From the NCBI RefSeq assembly GCF_036588685.1, contig NC_086380.1, forward strand, positions 35,292,692-35,356,691: DNA of 64,000 nt, given 5' to 3'. Of the stretch, positions 22,306 to 34,913 are shown in pieces. Source of the stretch: Mytilus trossulus. Taxonomy: Eukaryota; Mollusca; Bivalvia; Mytilida; Mytilidae. The position numbers and the translations under genes are program-made. The notes beneath the pieces were generated by a model that did no database searches, was not told the origin of the DNA, and saw only the letters and a list, made by a program, of their open reading frames with translations. Every line of letters begins with the position of its first letter. Position 1 is the first letter of the stretch.

Positions 22306-25300
22306 GTACGAATTAATATTGCTTAATATTCTAGCTTCTATTTAGTTACTGCAGTTGTTGTTACAGCTAACTTTCTAATACACGTAGAACAACACTTTGG
22401 TTAGCTTGCTTGTTTTGTTTGTATATTGTACAATCATTAGGATAACACACAATGACATTCAAATAGGATACATACAGTTAAACTAATAAAAATAAAATTG
22501 AGAATGGAAATGGGGAATGTGTCAAAGAGACAACAACCCGACCAAATAAAAAACAACAGCAGAAGGTCACCAACAGGTCTTCAATGTAGCGAGAAATTCC
22601 CGCACCCGGAGGCGTCCTTCAGCTGGGCCCTAAACAAATATATACTAGTTCAGTGATATGAACGCCATACTAATTTCCAAATTGTACACAAGAAACTAAA
22701 ATTAAAATTATACAAGACTAACAAAGGCCAGAGGCTCCTGACTTGGGACAGGCGCAAAAATGCGGCGGGGATAAACATGTTTGTGAGATCTCAACCCCCC
22801 CCCCCCCCCCCTATACCTCTAACCAATGTAGCCTACTATACATTGTTTAAAGATATCTATCTTATTTACAAAGCTTGTTTAAACAATTATACAAACAAAG
22901 CAAACAAACCAACCAAAGTTTTAATTTGCAAGCATTTGGAAATCAGCTGTAACTTATTTTTATATTAGAATACTATATATTATACTAGTATATGGTTAAG
23001 TATACATGTAGTTTATTTTTGATTTGATATTCACGTATAGTATTAATTGATTGTTGTTTGCTTAACGTTCAGTGGCAAATGTTTCAACGAGTACACGTTC
23101 ACAATTAATATAATAGGTAGGTCCATCAAAGTAGGCTTCCCGGGTTTGAAAAATGCACAATGTGGTGTGCTGTTGGTTCTCGGGGGTTGCTGACTACTGT
23201 TTCGGGTATAACTGTGCCGACAGCTCTTGCCAAATTATACCCTGTTCTAACCAGAAAACATTGAAATACATACCCTGTTGTAAACAGAAATATTGAAAAT
23301 CACCCTCTTCTAGACACGTTCAGAACATGTTTACCTTGTTCTAGAATACAATGTAGATGCAGTTCTAGACCAGAGTTCTAGACTGTTTTAGAATACTGTT
23401 TATTAAACTAGTAAAGTCTATATGTAGTTAATTTTTAATTTGGTATTCACGTTATAATAGTAATTGATCGATGTTTGCTTAAACGTTCAGTGGCAAATAT
23501 TTCAATGATTTTCAAGGTAAGCACACGTGAACAATTAATATAAAAGGTAGGTCCATGCATCAAAGTAGTCTTACCAAGTTTGAAAGATTCACAATGTGGT
23601 GTGCTCCTAGTTCGCGGGGGTTGCTGACTATCGTTTCGGGTATAACTGTACCGACAGCACTTGCCAAATTATACCTTGTTCTAACCAGAAAACATTGAAA
23701 TACATACCCTGTTCTAAACAGAAATATTGAAAATCACCCTCTTTTAGACAAGTTCAAAAATTATTTGCCCTGTTTTAGACCGTATGCAATAGATGCAGTT
23801 CTAGACCAGGGTTCTTAAACAGTTAATTAAGCAATCCGGTTCTAGACAAATACTTTGTTTTAAAAAAGACCATGACAGCAGATTGCTGTTCTCACCAGCA
23901 GAGTAGGAAAAAGCCACCCTGTTGAACTTGTAATGCATGAAAAAGCCACCCTGTTTTGCGACACACTCGTACCACTTTAATTATAAGCAGTTGCACCCCC
24001 TGGGGCTTGTTAAAGAGAGTGCGTTGGGTTGGCAATATGGCAGTCATCCAGTGCAAAGGTTAAGTAGTGGGCTTGCAGGTAAAATTCTTTTTTAAATGTA
24101 GGATATCGCTATTTTTTCTATAAATAAACTATTATATCCTAGCTATGCTTGATGGGAAAAAATAATGAAAATATGGGGTCACCGTTCATTTAAGCTGACA
24201 CTTTGTCTTCGAAAGAAGCATGTATTTTTTTTTACGTTGAACGAATAGGAGAAAAAGATGTAATATCAAAAAAAAAAAGAACTGCTTAGTTTCTTTCGTT
24301 CATTTTTGTACTACACCATAAAGTAACAACTAATAGTGTAACAAATACAATTTTTTAATGAAAAATATTTTTTTCAATTTTTGCTGATTATTCATACATG
24401 TACCCTCGAGCCTCCCACAGAACGTGCGCGTGGCACTCAATATATTACATTCCAACTGGTCTGACAAATCTGCCACCAGTAAGTGTTAAAGTGCTATATT
24501 TTTCAATGCTTACTAACCAGTACCTTACATACAACCAAAGACATTGACGTTTGTAATAAATATATGAAATAGTGGAATTCACTGTTTTTCGATAGGAGTG
24601 TATACAATAATTTTGATGTTTTAGATGAATTTCGTGCTTTCAATGGTACTTTGGAATCGATTGACGAATTTGACGTTTCTTCACTCTTTAGTTCACCAAA
24701 CACATGATTTTTTTCAATTAACTTATATAAAAGATGGACGAAAGATACCATAGGGACAGTCAAACTCATAAATCTAAAATAAACTGACAACGCCATGGTT
24801 AAAAATGAAGAAGACAAACAGACAAACAATAGTACACATGACACAACATAGAAAACTAAAGAATAAACAACACGAACCCCACCAAAAACTAGGAGTGATC
24901 TCAGGTGCTCCGGAAGGGTAAACAGATACTGCTCCACATGTGGCACCTGTCGTGTTACTTATGTGATAAAAAATCCGGAAAATAGTCGAATTCGGTAATC
25001 ACATTCATGAAAGGGAAGGGGATTGTAGTTACGACGTAAGGAACATATCCGATATCATTTACGAAACGGTTATTTCATAACGGTGAACCAACTCGTGATA
25101 GTGTCCGTAAATTTTACGAGGGGATGATTTCAACTTCACCATTTGAAACTCTTGTTTTAATAGCTTCCTTGTGAGTAGCAACCCTCTATCAAGATAATCA
25201 TGATAGGAAATGCAAGCACGGGAATATCGTATCAATTGGGAGATATATACCCCGTATGCAGGTGCTGTTGGAATGTTGATAATGGTTTGACAATTTCGAT

Positions 25301-28300
25301 TGCAAACTATTTTGCTTTAAATCATATAAATATGAAAAAAGAAAATGTGGTATGATTGCCTATTAGACAACTCTCCGAAAGAGACCAAAATGACACAAAA
25401 ATTAACAATTATAGGTAACCATGCTGCATAGTTTTATTTATATAAAAAAATTGAACGAAAAACAAAATATACATGTTTCACATAAACAAACGACAAACAC
25501 TGAACATAATGTGGCGGGGTTGAACATGTTAGCGGGATCCCAACCCTCCCCTAACTTGGGACATTGGTATAACAGTAACACATAAGAACGAACTATAAAC
25601 ATCAGGTGAAAAAGGCTTACTAGTAACTCATCAGATGGACAATAATACATGTTGACGTGGCCGGGTACTTGTACATCCCAACAACAAAAAGACACAGCTC
25701 TGAGAGTACTTGCCGTAAACTGACAGCTAGTTCAAAGCCACTAACAACTAATAAAAAAAATTCATGCATCTATGACTAAATTATCAATCTGTACACATCC
25801 AACAATCAATGGATTTAGTGTAAAGACGTCATAAACAGTCAGAGAAAAAGCATGACCTTGTGCAATGCCAAGATACAAGTATCGAAAATTTGTACATGTA
25901 GATCCATGAATGTGTATATGCATATAACATACTAGTCATATTTGATTTTTTTTTAATTTACTGATAACATAATTAATACTTATACATGTTATACCAATAA
26001 AACAATATTCAATGATCTCATTAATACATGTTATACCAATAAAACAATATTCAATGATCTCATTACAGTGTTCAATTGGAAACCTTTTAAAATAAGTTTA
26101 TTTAAACGCCCTTAAAGGAGCAATACAGTCTTTTTCTTCAATGAGTAGGGTAAATATGCGAGATATACTTACTGTCATGTGATGAGATGCAATTGAAAGC
26201 TTCAAATTTTCTTCTTGTCATAATTTATGTGTGTTTGACGTAACTTTTATCGCATGTTCTATGTATTACTATGGGCATTTTCTTCGCCACTTTAATAACA
26301 TATTTATTCATGTAAATGGTTCTGTTATGAATCTCATTGTATGGATAAACTCAAATGTCATCTGACTGACATATTTGACAACACTTACTTGTAACGTGAT
26401 AAAATATTTTAGTCGACTAATCAAGTTTTCTAAATATACTAGTAGTATAGTGTTTTCAGTTTAAAACCCATGGAAGTAAGGAATGACTCAAATTAGACAT
26501 TCACCACAGCAGGCGTCCCCGTAGTAGGACCAATGGTGTTTTAAGCACTCAAATTCCCTTGGCGCGGTAAGAATCGACCTGATGACGTCATCTGTCCTAA
26601 TATATGAGGTTACCATAATGCTTAATATGAGTCACAACATATGAAATATTGTCAACCCCTACAGTGACGTCCTGTGTATATGTGCCTATCATTAAAAGGT
26701 GTCTATACCCCACATACGAGTCGCTCCTAAAAATGACGTTACTCACTAGTAATGGTAAACACAATATGACTTGCACAGTATAAGTAATCACAGTTTGTTC
26801 AATTATTGATACTGGCTGGAACGAATTATCCCATCCCCCTCCCATATATATATTTTGTACAATGTCAGAAAATATAATTCAAATTGTCAAATGGTAAAAC
26901 ACAAAATGAAAAGAATAACTGAAAAATTGGTGTAATTAAATTAAAAACTAAATAAGGTAAATTGGTCAAAGTAAAAGAACAAAATAAACCTTCATCACTA
27001 ATTGTACTGTATTACACACATCCTGATGAATAGATGTGTCAATAATTACAATATAATAAGTAAGCGATAATTTATTTCAGACGTATAATTAATTACCAGA
27101 TGCTTATCAGATATGATGATCTGCTTTGCAAAAATCACACGCGTTATAAATAGTGTCTAATGGTACATTTATATCCGATAAATTAATTGCACTGTTCATT
27201 AGTGATACTCAACTTTATCTGAAAATGTTTTAAATTGGCAATAAATATATTAAAGAAAAAGTTAACGTGGAAAAATATGAAAGTTTTATATGAAAATTAT
27301 ACATAATAGTTATCAAAGGTACCAGGATTATAATTTAGTACGCCAAACGCGCGTTTCGTCTTCACAAGACTCATCAGTGACGCTCATATAACATAACATT
27401 GTCATGAGTTCAAAAGAAGTACACGCTGTTCAGCCTAGAGGTATATGAATCATCAGGTTAAAATTGACGATAAAAACATTACTGTGTCCCATGAACGATG
27501 AATCCATTGATTCCCTTTGTTAAAATATCCTGGGTACGTTTCCTTAGCTTTACACAGGGAGTCGATAAATTCAGGCGAACATGAGAGGGGACCCAATGAC
27601 TATTGTAGGACAATTTTTAAACAGATGTCGCTAACATTAGTAGGTAAGTCGTCTGCTTACTGGTAAACCACTTAAAGTTTCTCCCACTCTCTCTTGCCAT
27701 CGAGAAGTCGATTCTGTTTTTTTTCAGCAATCTATCTGTATATAGTCTGACAATTAATTCCCTATCGTGTGCAAAGTCCTTTTACGTAATCCAACAAGCT
27801 ATTACAACACATATGTCCTCTATTATGGAAGAAACTTTCGATTTGACTGAGGAGCTTTCAGTTTTGTCGAACATGTTGTCTTCCCATGTAATGTAATAAT
27901 ATCATCGACTACTGTTGCCTTTCTTTATCTACCCTTTGTTCACCTTGTTCAAAGGTCGTCATACTTACATCGTTTCATTTGCCGGTGTGTAAGCCGTGAT
28001 GCTTATTATCAACTATTTGGGTGGTCTAGCTTTCTGGTCAACTAAACTTACCCGTTTGATCCCTTGTTGCATTCTCGAACTTTCGTATAAAGAAGTTCGC
28101 TTTTGACGGATACACTTGTTGCCCTAGCATCATGACCGGTTGACGACCTTTGGGATTGTTGAGCACCAGATGTTGACAGTTTATCCTCTGTGTAAGATCC
28201 TTGACGAAGTATGGGTTATGATTCACAGATGTCATGGAAAGGTTCCGGTGATCATCTCTTAAAGAATTTAGTTGAAACATGATTATTACAACTGGAAAAT

Positions 28301-31159
28301 TATACACAAATCGTGAAAGTTGATTATACTGAACCGTTCATTGAATTCTTCGTATATATGTATTGTGCTTTATGTTAAAATACGAGTCATATGTCAAGCT
28401 CACTGTTTCCAATCACGTGGACACTTTATTAAATACTGATAATTATCATGTATTAAGTAAAATTACTTAAATACTGAACTCCGAGGAAAATTAAAAAAAT
28501 AAATGTCCCTAATCAAATGAATACTATCAAAAGCTCAAACACATCAAACGAAAATGATAATAACTGTCATATTTCTGACTTGGTACAGGCATTTTCTTAT
28601 GTAAACATGGTGCATTGAAACTGGTTTTATAGATAGCTAAACCTCTCACTTGTATTACAGTCGCAGTAAATTATATAATATTGACAACGATGCGCCAAAA
28701 AACACACACTATAAAACCGTCTTAGTTTATTACTTTTAATTTAAAATTTGATGATCAGTTATAACAGCATATTCAGTAAAATAATAAATTCATATAAAAC
28801 CCTTTATCAGAGGATAATAGCGCAGGTTATTATCATGTCGAAAAATTAAACTGTTTTGCTACTTTTTTTTTAAAAGTACACAGATGTCATGGATGTCCGT
28901 AGATCAAATTCGGAGATCAAATGAACCTTAAGTAAACGATATAATCTGTGATATATCAATCGCAATAAAGTAGTTTTTAACTAAAAAAATTGTTTACATC
29001 ATTATTAACCTATATCCTGTTTTGCTGTGTAAATGTTTTTTAAAAGTACACGGATGTCATTTGACATAAAATAAGTATTCATGTATCATTAAAAAAGCAT
29101 TATCATTTACCATCTAGAAAGAATTTTGTCACCCAAATCGGCTAAATCAAACATATGTGCTAGCCTGCATAACTACATTTAGAGATAATTAAAAATAGTC
29201 TGCCTTGATGAATTAGCGTTTTGAATTTTGATATACTCTTTTTGGTAAAAAGACATACATACAACATTGGAATACAACTGTTGAAACGGTCATCTAAATG
29301 TTTTCTTCTTCATCACGGAAAGTTTCATCGACGGTAAAGAAAGACTTCAGAAATTTTAAAGAAAAATACCATATTGATACATTTTTTAAAATGCAAAATA
29401 ACACATTAAATAAACTCATCATAGATACCAGGACTACATTTAGTATTTACACCAGACGCGCGTTTCGTCTATGAAAGACTCATCCGTGACGCTCGAATCC
29501 AAAAAAGTTAAAAAGGCCAAATAAAGTACGAAGTTAAAAGGACTTTTGAGATCTTTTTAAATAATACATCTGTATATCCTATTGTCTTTTCAGTCGATCT
29601 CATGGGATCCCTGTCAAATTTTGGTGTCACCTTCGCTTTTCCAGCTGGAATATTATGCGAGAGATTTGGACCTAGATGGACTTCATTTGTTGCTATAGTA
29701 TTTTCGGGAACTGGTGCCATCATGCTTTGGTCAACAACTTTATCAATAGAATTTTATGAGGAAAGACCTGCTTTGCAGTATCTTTATTATTTTTTGACAG
29801 GTACATATATGCTTCATATTTTATTTTTTTTAGTATAGAAAGAAAAAAAGATTTTTGTTTATCTTTTATCTTTTATGCGGTATAACAACGCTCTTTTGTA
29901 TTTTTATATACGAGGTACTTTTCATAAACATTACTTTGTCGCCATTGACATAGTTAAACAAATGGATTTAACAATTAGAACACAACTTAATTTACAATGT
30001 ACAATTTAAATGATTATCAATAGAGAATACTGTTGTAAGAAGGTCCTTAAACGGAGGCTGTGCATTTTAATTGTTTGCTTTGGAATTACTTGTAACTACT
30101 GTTTATTTTCCAAATACACCAAAATAGATTTTATATTTTATTGCGATTATTTATTTTATAGGATTCGGCTCTGCATATATTTACATGGCTTCACTGATGA
30201 CAAATATGAACAATTTTCATCCTCGGCATAGAGGAAAGGTGGTTGGCATTTTAGATGGATGTTTTAGTGCAGGGCCTGCCATCACAGCATTTATCTATGG
30301 AACAGTCTTTGTAAACGGACATACATCTGATGAACAAAACCAGGATCTAAAAGGATTTTATCTAACATTTGCAATATTATATTTTGCAGTAGGATTTCTT
30401 GGTATGATATTCATTCGTTCATTTCCGACTACTACTGATACCGTAAATACACGATTGATTGATCATGTTGACGAAGAAGACAAGATTGCTGACGAAACAT
30501 TAGCTGTTAATCATGTGACCGGATGGACACTTTTCAAGACCATTGATTTTCAGTTTATTTTGTGGTCATGTACATTTGCATCAAGTTTACAGCTGATGGT
30601 TCAAAGCAACATTGGAACTTATCTCAAATCATTTAGTCTCGACAAATATACAACTTTGTTTACCACTATAAATCCTATAGCTCAAGTCGGATCAAAGGTG
30701 TTTGCCGGATTTTTATCAGACTTTCTTCTAGATCGAGTTCCTCGTGTAGCTGTTTTATTGACATTTACCATTATTCAGACAGTTTTTCTTATATTTTGTA
30801 TATTCTTTCCAAATCACTTTGCAATGCTATTATTCTTAGTTATAATAGTTGGTATGGCTAATGGATCGTTATGGTGCTTAACACCGACAATAACTGGTGA
30901 AAACTATGGAATGAAATATTTCGGTAGAAATTGGGGGTTTATATTATTTACAACGGGTTTAGGTGGACTTGGAATACAAGAACTATATGGGTGGACATAC
31001 GAAATGGCCATACCATTTACAAGCCAAAAAGACTGCTACGGGACCCATTGTTTTACATGGAGTTTCACAATTGCTGCTGTTTTATCTTTTTGTGCATCTC
31101 TTTTTTATCTGGCTTTATACGAAAAACAACATATAAAATTAAATATTAATAAAAAGTGA
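22167..31159 (+). CDS. Major facilitator transporter, nodulin-like/NFD4 type (3 exons)
   Basis: Exons 22167-22305, 29594-29800 and 30162-31159 join in phase (both introns phase 1) to a 447-residue protein. I count about twelve hydrophobic helices: the first at roughly 8-33, the second and third in exon 2 with a [11 protein letters not shown] loop (65-75) like MFS motif A, and a long acidic cytoplasmic loop (near 195-225) between halves. [17 protein letters not shown] (137-153) resembles the fourth and fifth helix region of the nodulin-like (PF06813) family, which includes plant NFD4 and relatives in animals. The C-terminal half has [11 protein letters not shown] and a [14 protein letters not shown] segment. 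It is a complete integral membrane transporter; the substrate cannot be told. A fungal Mch1-like monocarboxylate carrier is the other family to consider. ATG 22167 follows a TTTCTACAG acceptor-like site, so I prefer it over the in-frame ATG at 22128. Confidence 0.88.
22492..22812 (+). repeat. Family D repeat with poly-C tract (intron 1)
   Basis: Longest copy of family D here. It runs into AGAGGCTCCTGACTTGGGAC and ends near a run of C at about 22795-22812. Confidence 0.8.
23042..23830 (+). repeat. 418-bp tandem duplication in intron 1
   Basis: The word AGTGGCAAAT at 23071 recurs at 23489, and the following sequence (CACAATGTGGTGTGCT, GGGGGTTGCTGACTA, TTTCGGGTATAACTGT, TTCTAACCAGAAAACATTGA) keeps the same order and spacing. 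Between 23830 and 24727 only AT-rich sequence is seen. Confidence 0.85.
24727..25330 (+). repeat. Family C repeat, long copy (intron 1)
   Basis: Begins CGAAAGATACCATAGGGACA and continues past CACCTGTCGTGTTACTTATG into CATGAAAGGGAAGGGGATTG and GATATATACCCC. The 147-residue open frame on the minus strand is repeat-derived. Confidence 0.8.
25332..25570 (+). repeat. Family A head plus family B tail (intron 1)
   Basis: AAAATGTGGTATGATTGCCT starts a family A copy; from about 25480 the sequence CATAAACAAACGACAAACAC and CCTCCCCTAACTTGGGACA belongs to a tail also seen after the A copy at 40008 and at 50630-50690. Confidence 0.65.
25982..26065 (+). repeat. 42-bp direct duplication
   Basis: Two identical copies starting ATACATGTTATACCAATAAA at 25982 and 26024. 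From 26066 to 27300 I see no gene or clear repeat. Confidence 0.9.
27303..27395 (+). repeat. Family E short element (intron 1)
   Basis: ATAGTTATCAAAGGTACCAG, then CGCGCGTTTCGTCTTCACAA and GACTCATCAGTGACGCTC. Compare 29425-29510, 58862-58960 and the complete reversed copy at 54717-54863. Confidence 0.8.
27617..28307 (-). pseudogene. Degraded coding relic of unknown family
   Basis: Two minus-strand frames look protein-like: 28038-28307 (89 codons, including an [19 protein letters not shown] stretch) and 27617-27890, which has an internal stop but also a coherent run ending [10 protein letters not shown]. The amino-acid composition is more protein-like than that of the random frames around it, and the frames are broken, so I read it as remains of a mobile-element or host gene. 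I do not recognise the family. Confidence 0.3.
28310..29420. other. Intron 1 sequence without recognised features
   Basis: AT-rich. A short phrase (TTTTTAAAAGTACAC then GGATGTCAT or AGATGTCAT) occurs near 28868 and 29037. No gene. Confidence 0.5.
29425..29515 (+). repeat. Family E short element next to exon 2
   Basis: GATACCAGGACTACA, ACGCGCGTTTCGTCTATGAA, AGACTCATCCGTGACGCTCG. It ends less than 100 bp before the exon 2 acceptor. Confidence 0.8.
29594..29800 (+). CDS. MFS transporter exon 2
   Basis: Follows a TCTTTTCAG acceptor; the first two bases complete Val47. Residues 47-115 and one base of Gly116. It encodes helices two and three with the CERFGPRW loop. Donor ACAG|GTACAT. Confidence 0.9.
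30162..31159 (+). CDS. MFS transporter exon 3 (terminal)
   Basis: Acceptor TTTTATAG; encodes residues 117-447 and a TGA stop. It contains helices four to twelve. A possible poly(A) signal AATAAA lies at 31344-31349. Confidence 0.93.
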
Positions 31160-31547
31160 TGAACATTCCGATTCAAAAATTGATTTTTTAATTAATAATT
31201 TACCAGACATGTGTAGATTTACTTTACCACATTTCTAATTTTACACACCAGTGGAGTTTAAATGACGATCTTAAGCAAATGGGAAGCGGCAGCTAGAATA
31301 TTTTTTTCACTTGAAACAAAATTAACTGAATTAGTGAAAATCTAATAAAAGAACTTATATTATCCTTGTTTGATTAATAATGTTCATAAATGGATTACAC
31401 CAAACAGTAAATCTGTAATGCATATACAGGTCGATAACACGAGTGTAAATGTAAAAAGACATTTATTCACACTTCAATGCACATTTTTCCTGTCATTTGT
31501 TTGGGCATTTTTTTTAATAGAATTGATGAGGTCATAATATTCAACTT

Positions 31548-31548
<1 letters not shown>

Positions 31549-31578
<30 letters not shown>

Positions 31579-31580
31579 AA
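31549..31580. repeat. Poly-C/poly-A tract
   Basis: A run of about 19 C followed by about 12 A. A family-like phrase (AAGGCAACAGTAGTATACCG) follows at 31782 and also occurs at 58328 and, reversed, near 40445 and 51775. The rest of 31160-32388 holds no gene. Confidence 0.85.
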
Positions 31581-32388
31581 CCATCTCCACAACCAGAATA
31601 CCAAATTGTCTCCTTACAAACGCTGCATAAAAAAGATAATCTGAATTTGAGAAGATTGCATCCAACTAAATTCAGCTGACTTCATACCGAGCAACCTTTG
31701 TACCTACAGTCTTCCTCAGTTGTTTTGAGTTCATGTGACATACGGTGCGAAACTCAAGTTGACCGAGTTGACTTAACTTATAAAGGCAACAGTAGTATAC
31801 CGCTGTTCAAAACTCGTAAATAAATGGACAAAAACAAAATCAGGTTTAGGAACCAGACAACATATTAAAGTAATGAAAATTTGATTTATAATAAAAGATA
31901 CTGAAAAAGTATGTCCACATTTCAAAACATCCTCAGAAATAATAACAGTAGTCGTTAACAATTTCCCTCTGCAACAACAACACAGCCAACGTGTAGTCGA
32001 AAGGCAGTATACAAAAGTGTTTGATAACTAACCCTTAAACACGATGTTACTGTTTTACCCAGCAAACAACTAAAACTGAATGTTAAACTAAGATATAATG
32101 TATTGATGCGCCATATTTGCCGGGTACAGCATCAAATGGTATATACTGTATCACCTGTGAAATCTGACCTGTCTTGTTGACGAGGTTTGAAATAAGTTAT
32201 TATAGACATTACTATCGTTTAAGCTTACATTACATAGTCCAATCATAGCGCTAGGACAACAAGAGCATATATTTGGTATATATTATTGTGTATTTTTTTT
32301 GGGGGGGGGGGATCTCCAATAGCAGTGGCATCGAACATGTGGTTGTAAATGAATTAATCATATATACCAGAATTGAAATTTCATAGCG

Positions 32389-32622
32389 AAAAGTACATTA
32401 AACTGATAATTAAGAAAAGTACATTAAACTGATAATTAAGAAAAGTACATTAAACTGATAATTAAGAAAAGTACATTAAACTGATAATTAAGAAAAGTAC
32501 ATTAAACTGATAATTAAGAAAAGTACATTAAACTGATAATTAAGAAAAGTACATTAAACTGATAATTAAGAAAAGTACATTAAACTGATAATTAAGAAAA
32601 GTACATTGAACTGATAATTAAG
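32389..32622 (+). repeat. 26-bp minisatellite, nine copies
   Basis: Exactly nine head-to-tail 26-base units starting AAAAGTACATTAAACTGATA. Eight are identical and the last differs by one base (A to G). The uniformity points to recent expansion or gene conversion. From 32623 to 33900 no gene is seen. Confidence 0.95.
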
Positions 32623-33904
32623 AAAATATCATTTCACCTATTAATTTTGATGTACTGTTCCGACCTAGAGCAGTTAGAAAATTATTAAATGCAAAAGCTA
32701 AACAGCTTATTCCGATTCCTCAGTTAATACAAGTCACAATACGTCGTTGATCAATAAAAGAAAATAACTTGAACGATTTCTTAAATGGTTAAATCAAAGG
32801 TATGAAATTTAATCTGTAAAAGTGTTTCACTTTTGGCTGTAAAATAACTTTATTGCTTGACGAATTCCCCTCATACCGCAAATATGCAAGGGGAAACCAG
32901 AGGTTGTCGTTAATATAACAAAACAGAAATTATGAAAGAAAGTGTGCTAGGACCTTTTTATAATTTCATTACTTAAATATGTTGTCTGGTTCCTTAAATC
33001 TTCAAATAATGCCTGGATGTGGCTGCGAAAGTAAATCCCACAAAACCAAACGGACACCCCAATTGAATTTTTCAGGGGTTTCACTGCTAATTGGAAGCAA
33101 CAGTGAGGAATGTAGTATTTGTTGTATATCGGAATGAGTGGTATAGAATATCTGTTCAGACAGGGAAATATAATTTGTTAAAATCTCAACACCTGGGACT
33201 AGACAAACTTCAATTTTTCTTGCTGTAAGGGTTGAATGCTTTACATAATCGTATTTATAAATAAAACAATTGTGCGGTTAAAAAAGATTTTGTAAACCGC
33301 AGTTGAAGAATAAGCATAACAAAGAATTCGAAGTTTAAACCTTTGTATACATCATACATAGAAATCATATACATGTTAAAAGTACCATGTAAGACCTATT
33401 GTTACCAGAACAATCGACAATGCAATATTTGCAAATGTAACAACTAAAAGTCAAATCAAGTATTCTAATTAGACAAAACTTTGTAGAAACAGCCAGGAGT
33501 AGAAATGATAATGAATTAATAAAAAACAAGATGTAAGTGCTAATGAAACTTTTATGCTTTTCATGTATTTCCCTCATGGATCTAATTAAAAAAGCTATCA
33601 CTGAAACTGTTAATAGGCAGAATGTTATAGTATATTGTCACTCTAAAAGAACCAGCATGACGAAACTCACAGAACTTTAACCCATTGGACTTGATCGTTG
33701 ATTTGAATTTCATTTATAAATTTGTTAACATAGCTGTTTGATTTCACCACAAGTGATATCTTTGCAGGTAGTATTTCTTAGTGAAGGAATTCAAAGTACC
33801 AGGATAGAACCACGACCTTCATTTTTCTCATCTAATATAAAAATAGAAATGACGTCAATTTGATATCAGTTTAAATTAAAACATTTTTTAACATATGTTA
33901 TGTA

Positions 33905-34016
33905 ATGTTTAAAAAAACAAAAAACAAAAAAACAAAAAAACCAACAAAAAACAATAAAACAACAAAAAACAACAACTATAAAACAATAAAACAATAAAAA
34001 AAACAAAATAAAACAC
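33905..34016 (+). repeat. A/AAC-rich simple sequence
   Basis: Runs of A broken by single C, and AACAAT units. Low complexity; no coding. Confidence 0.85.
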
Positions 34017-34661
34017 ATTTGTCATGATCTATAAAGAAAATGCTTAATTTTGCTATCATTAGGAAACTCTTTTTAACACAAACTAGCTTATGTTAGGGTG
34101 TTCAGTCACGAAGATACACACACACATTGAATACAATCACATATATAGATAGATATGAAATACAAAACAAACAAATACCTTATTAACAATAAGTTCATTA
34201 CATTTATAGCATTCTTTTTCAATATCAAGTTATGAATAAATAAAAGTAAGTTACTTGTTTAAGACATTATAATTACAACATACATATCATCAATTAGTGA
34301 TAAAATCCATCATACAATTATTTTTTTTATGAAAAAAGAAAACACATACCAAGTAATGTTTAAGCCCATCACAAATCTACCACCTAGCAGATGAAAAACA
34401 AAGGAAACAGAACTTAGACATAGTTATGGACGGACATTTAATTTGAAAAATAATAATCACCAGATCACATCATTTGTTTTGCTATCTTGGAATGTAATAA
34501 TAAAGCTAATTGTAAAAGAAAAACACCCTGATATTCATAAACGAAAATAAAATCACCATTTGACCGAAATTAATGATTATCAGGATTTTCGTAAACACGC
34601 AATCATGTTATAGTCCTTATGCTTGTAGTTCTTAATTCTACACATGCATTGATACAAGTCT

Positions 34662-34913
34662 TCATTTAAGAAGCTTCATGTGTAAAAGTTGATTTCTTCT
34701 TTCTTCCACACATCCAGCTAGTCTATGACACACGTCTTTGTCTTTTTTCCCGAGCATATTGTTCATTGGATGGAAGTAATCTGGTAGTTTGCACTGATCC
34801 AGATGACGTTTAAATGCATTAAGAGAATCCGTGTAACAGTTGTGGATATTTTTCTGGTTCCAATAATCTTTATTATTGGGTTGGTGTCGTTCATTCATCC
34901 AAAACATTGAGTG
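34662..34913 (-). CDS. cGLR: cGLR exon 4 (terminal)
   Basis: Residues 427-509 and TGA or TAA-type stop in frame at 34662-34664. Acceptor TTTTTAG. It gives the C-terminal helical lobe of the Mab-21 domain with the KKDKDVCHRLAGCVEERRN helix. Confidence 0.9.
   Translation of the reverse strand, partial: HSMFWMNERHQPNNKDYWNQKNIHNCYTDSLNAFKRHLDQCKLPDYFHPMNNMLGKKDKDVCHRLAGCVEERRNQLLHMKLLK

Noticed and set aside
24503-24946. 147-residue minus-strand frame
   Set aside because: It is almost wholly a family C repeat; similar frames occur in the other copies (for example 3242-3460).
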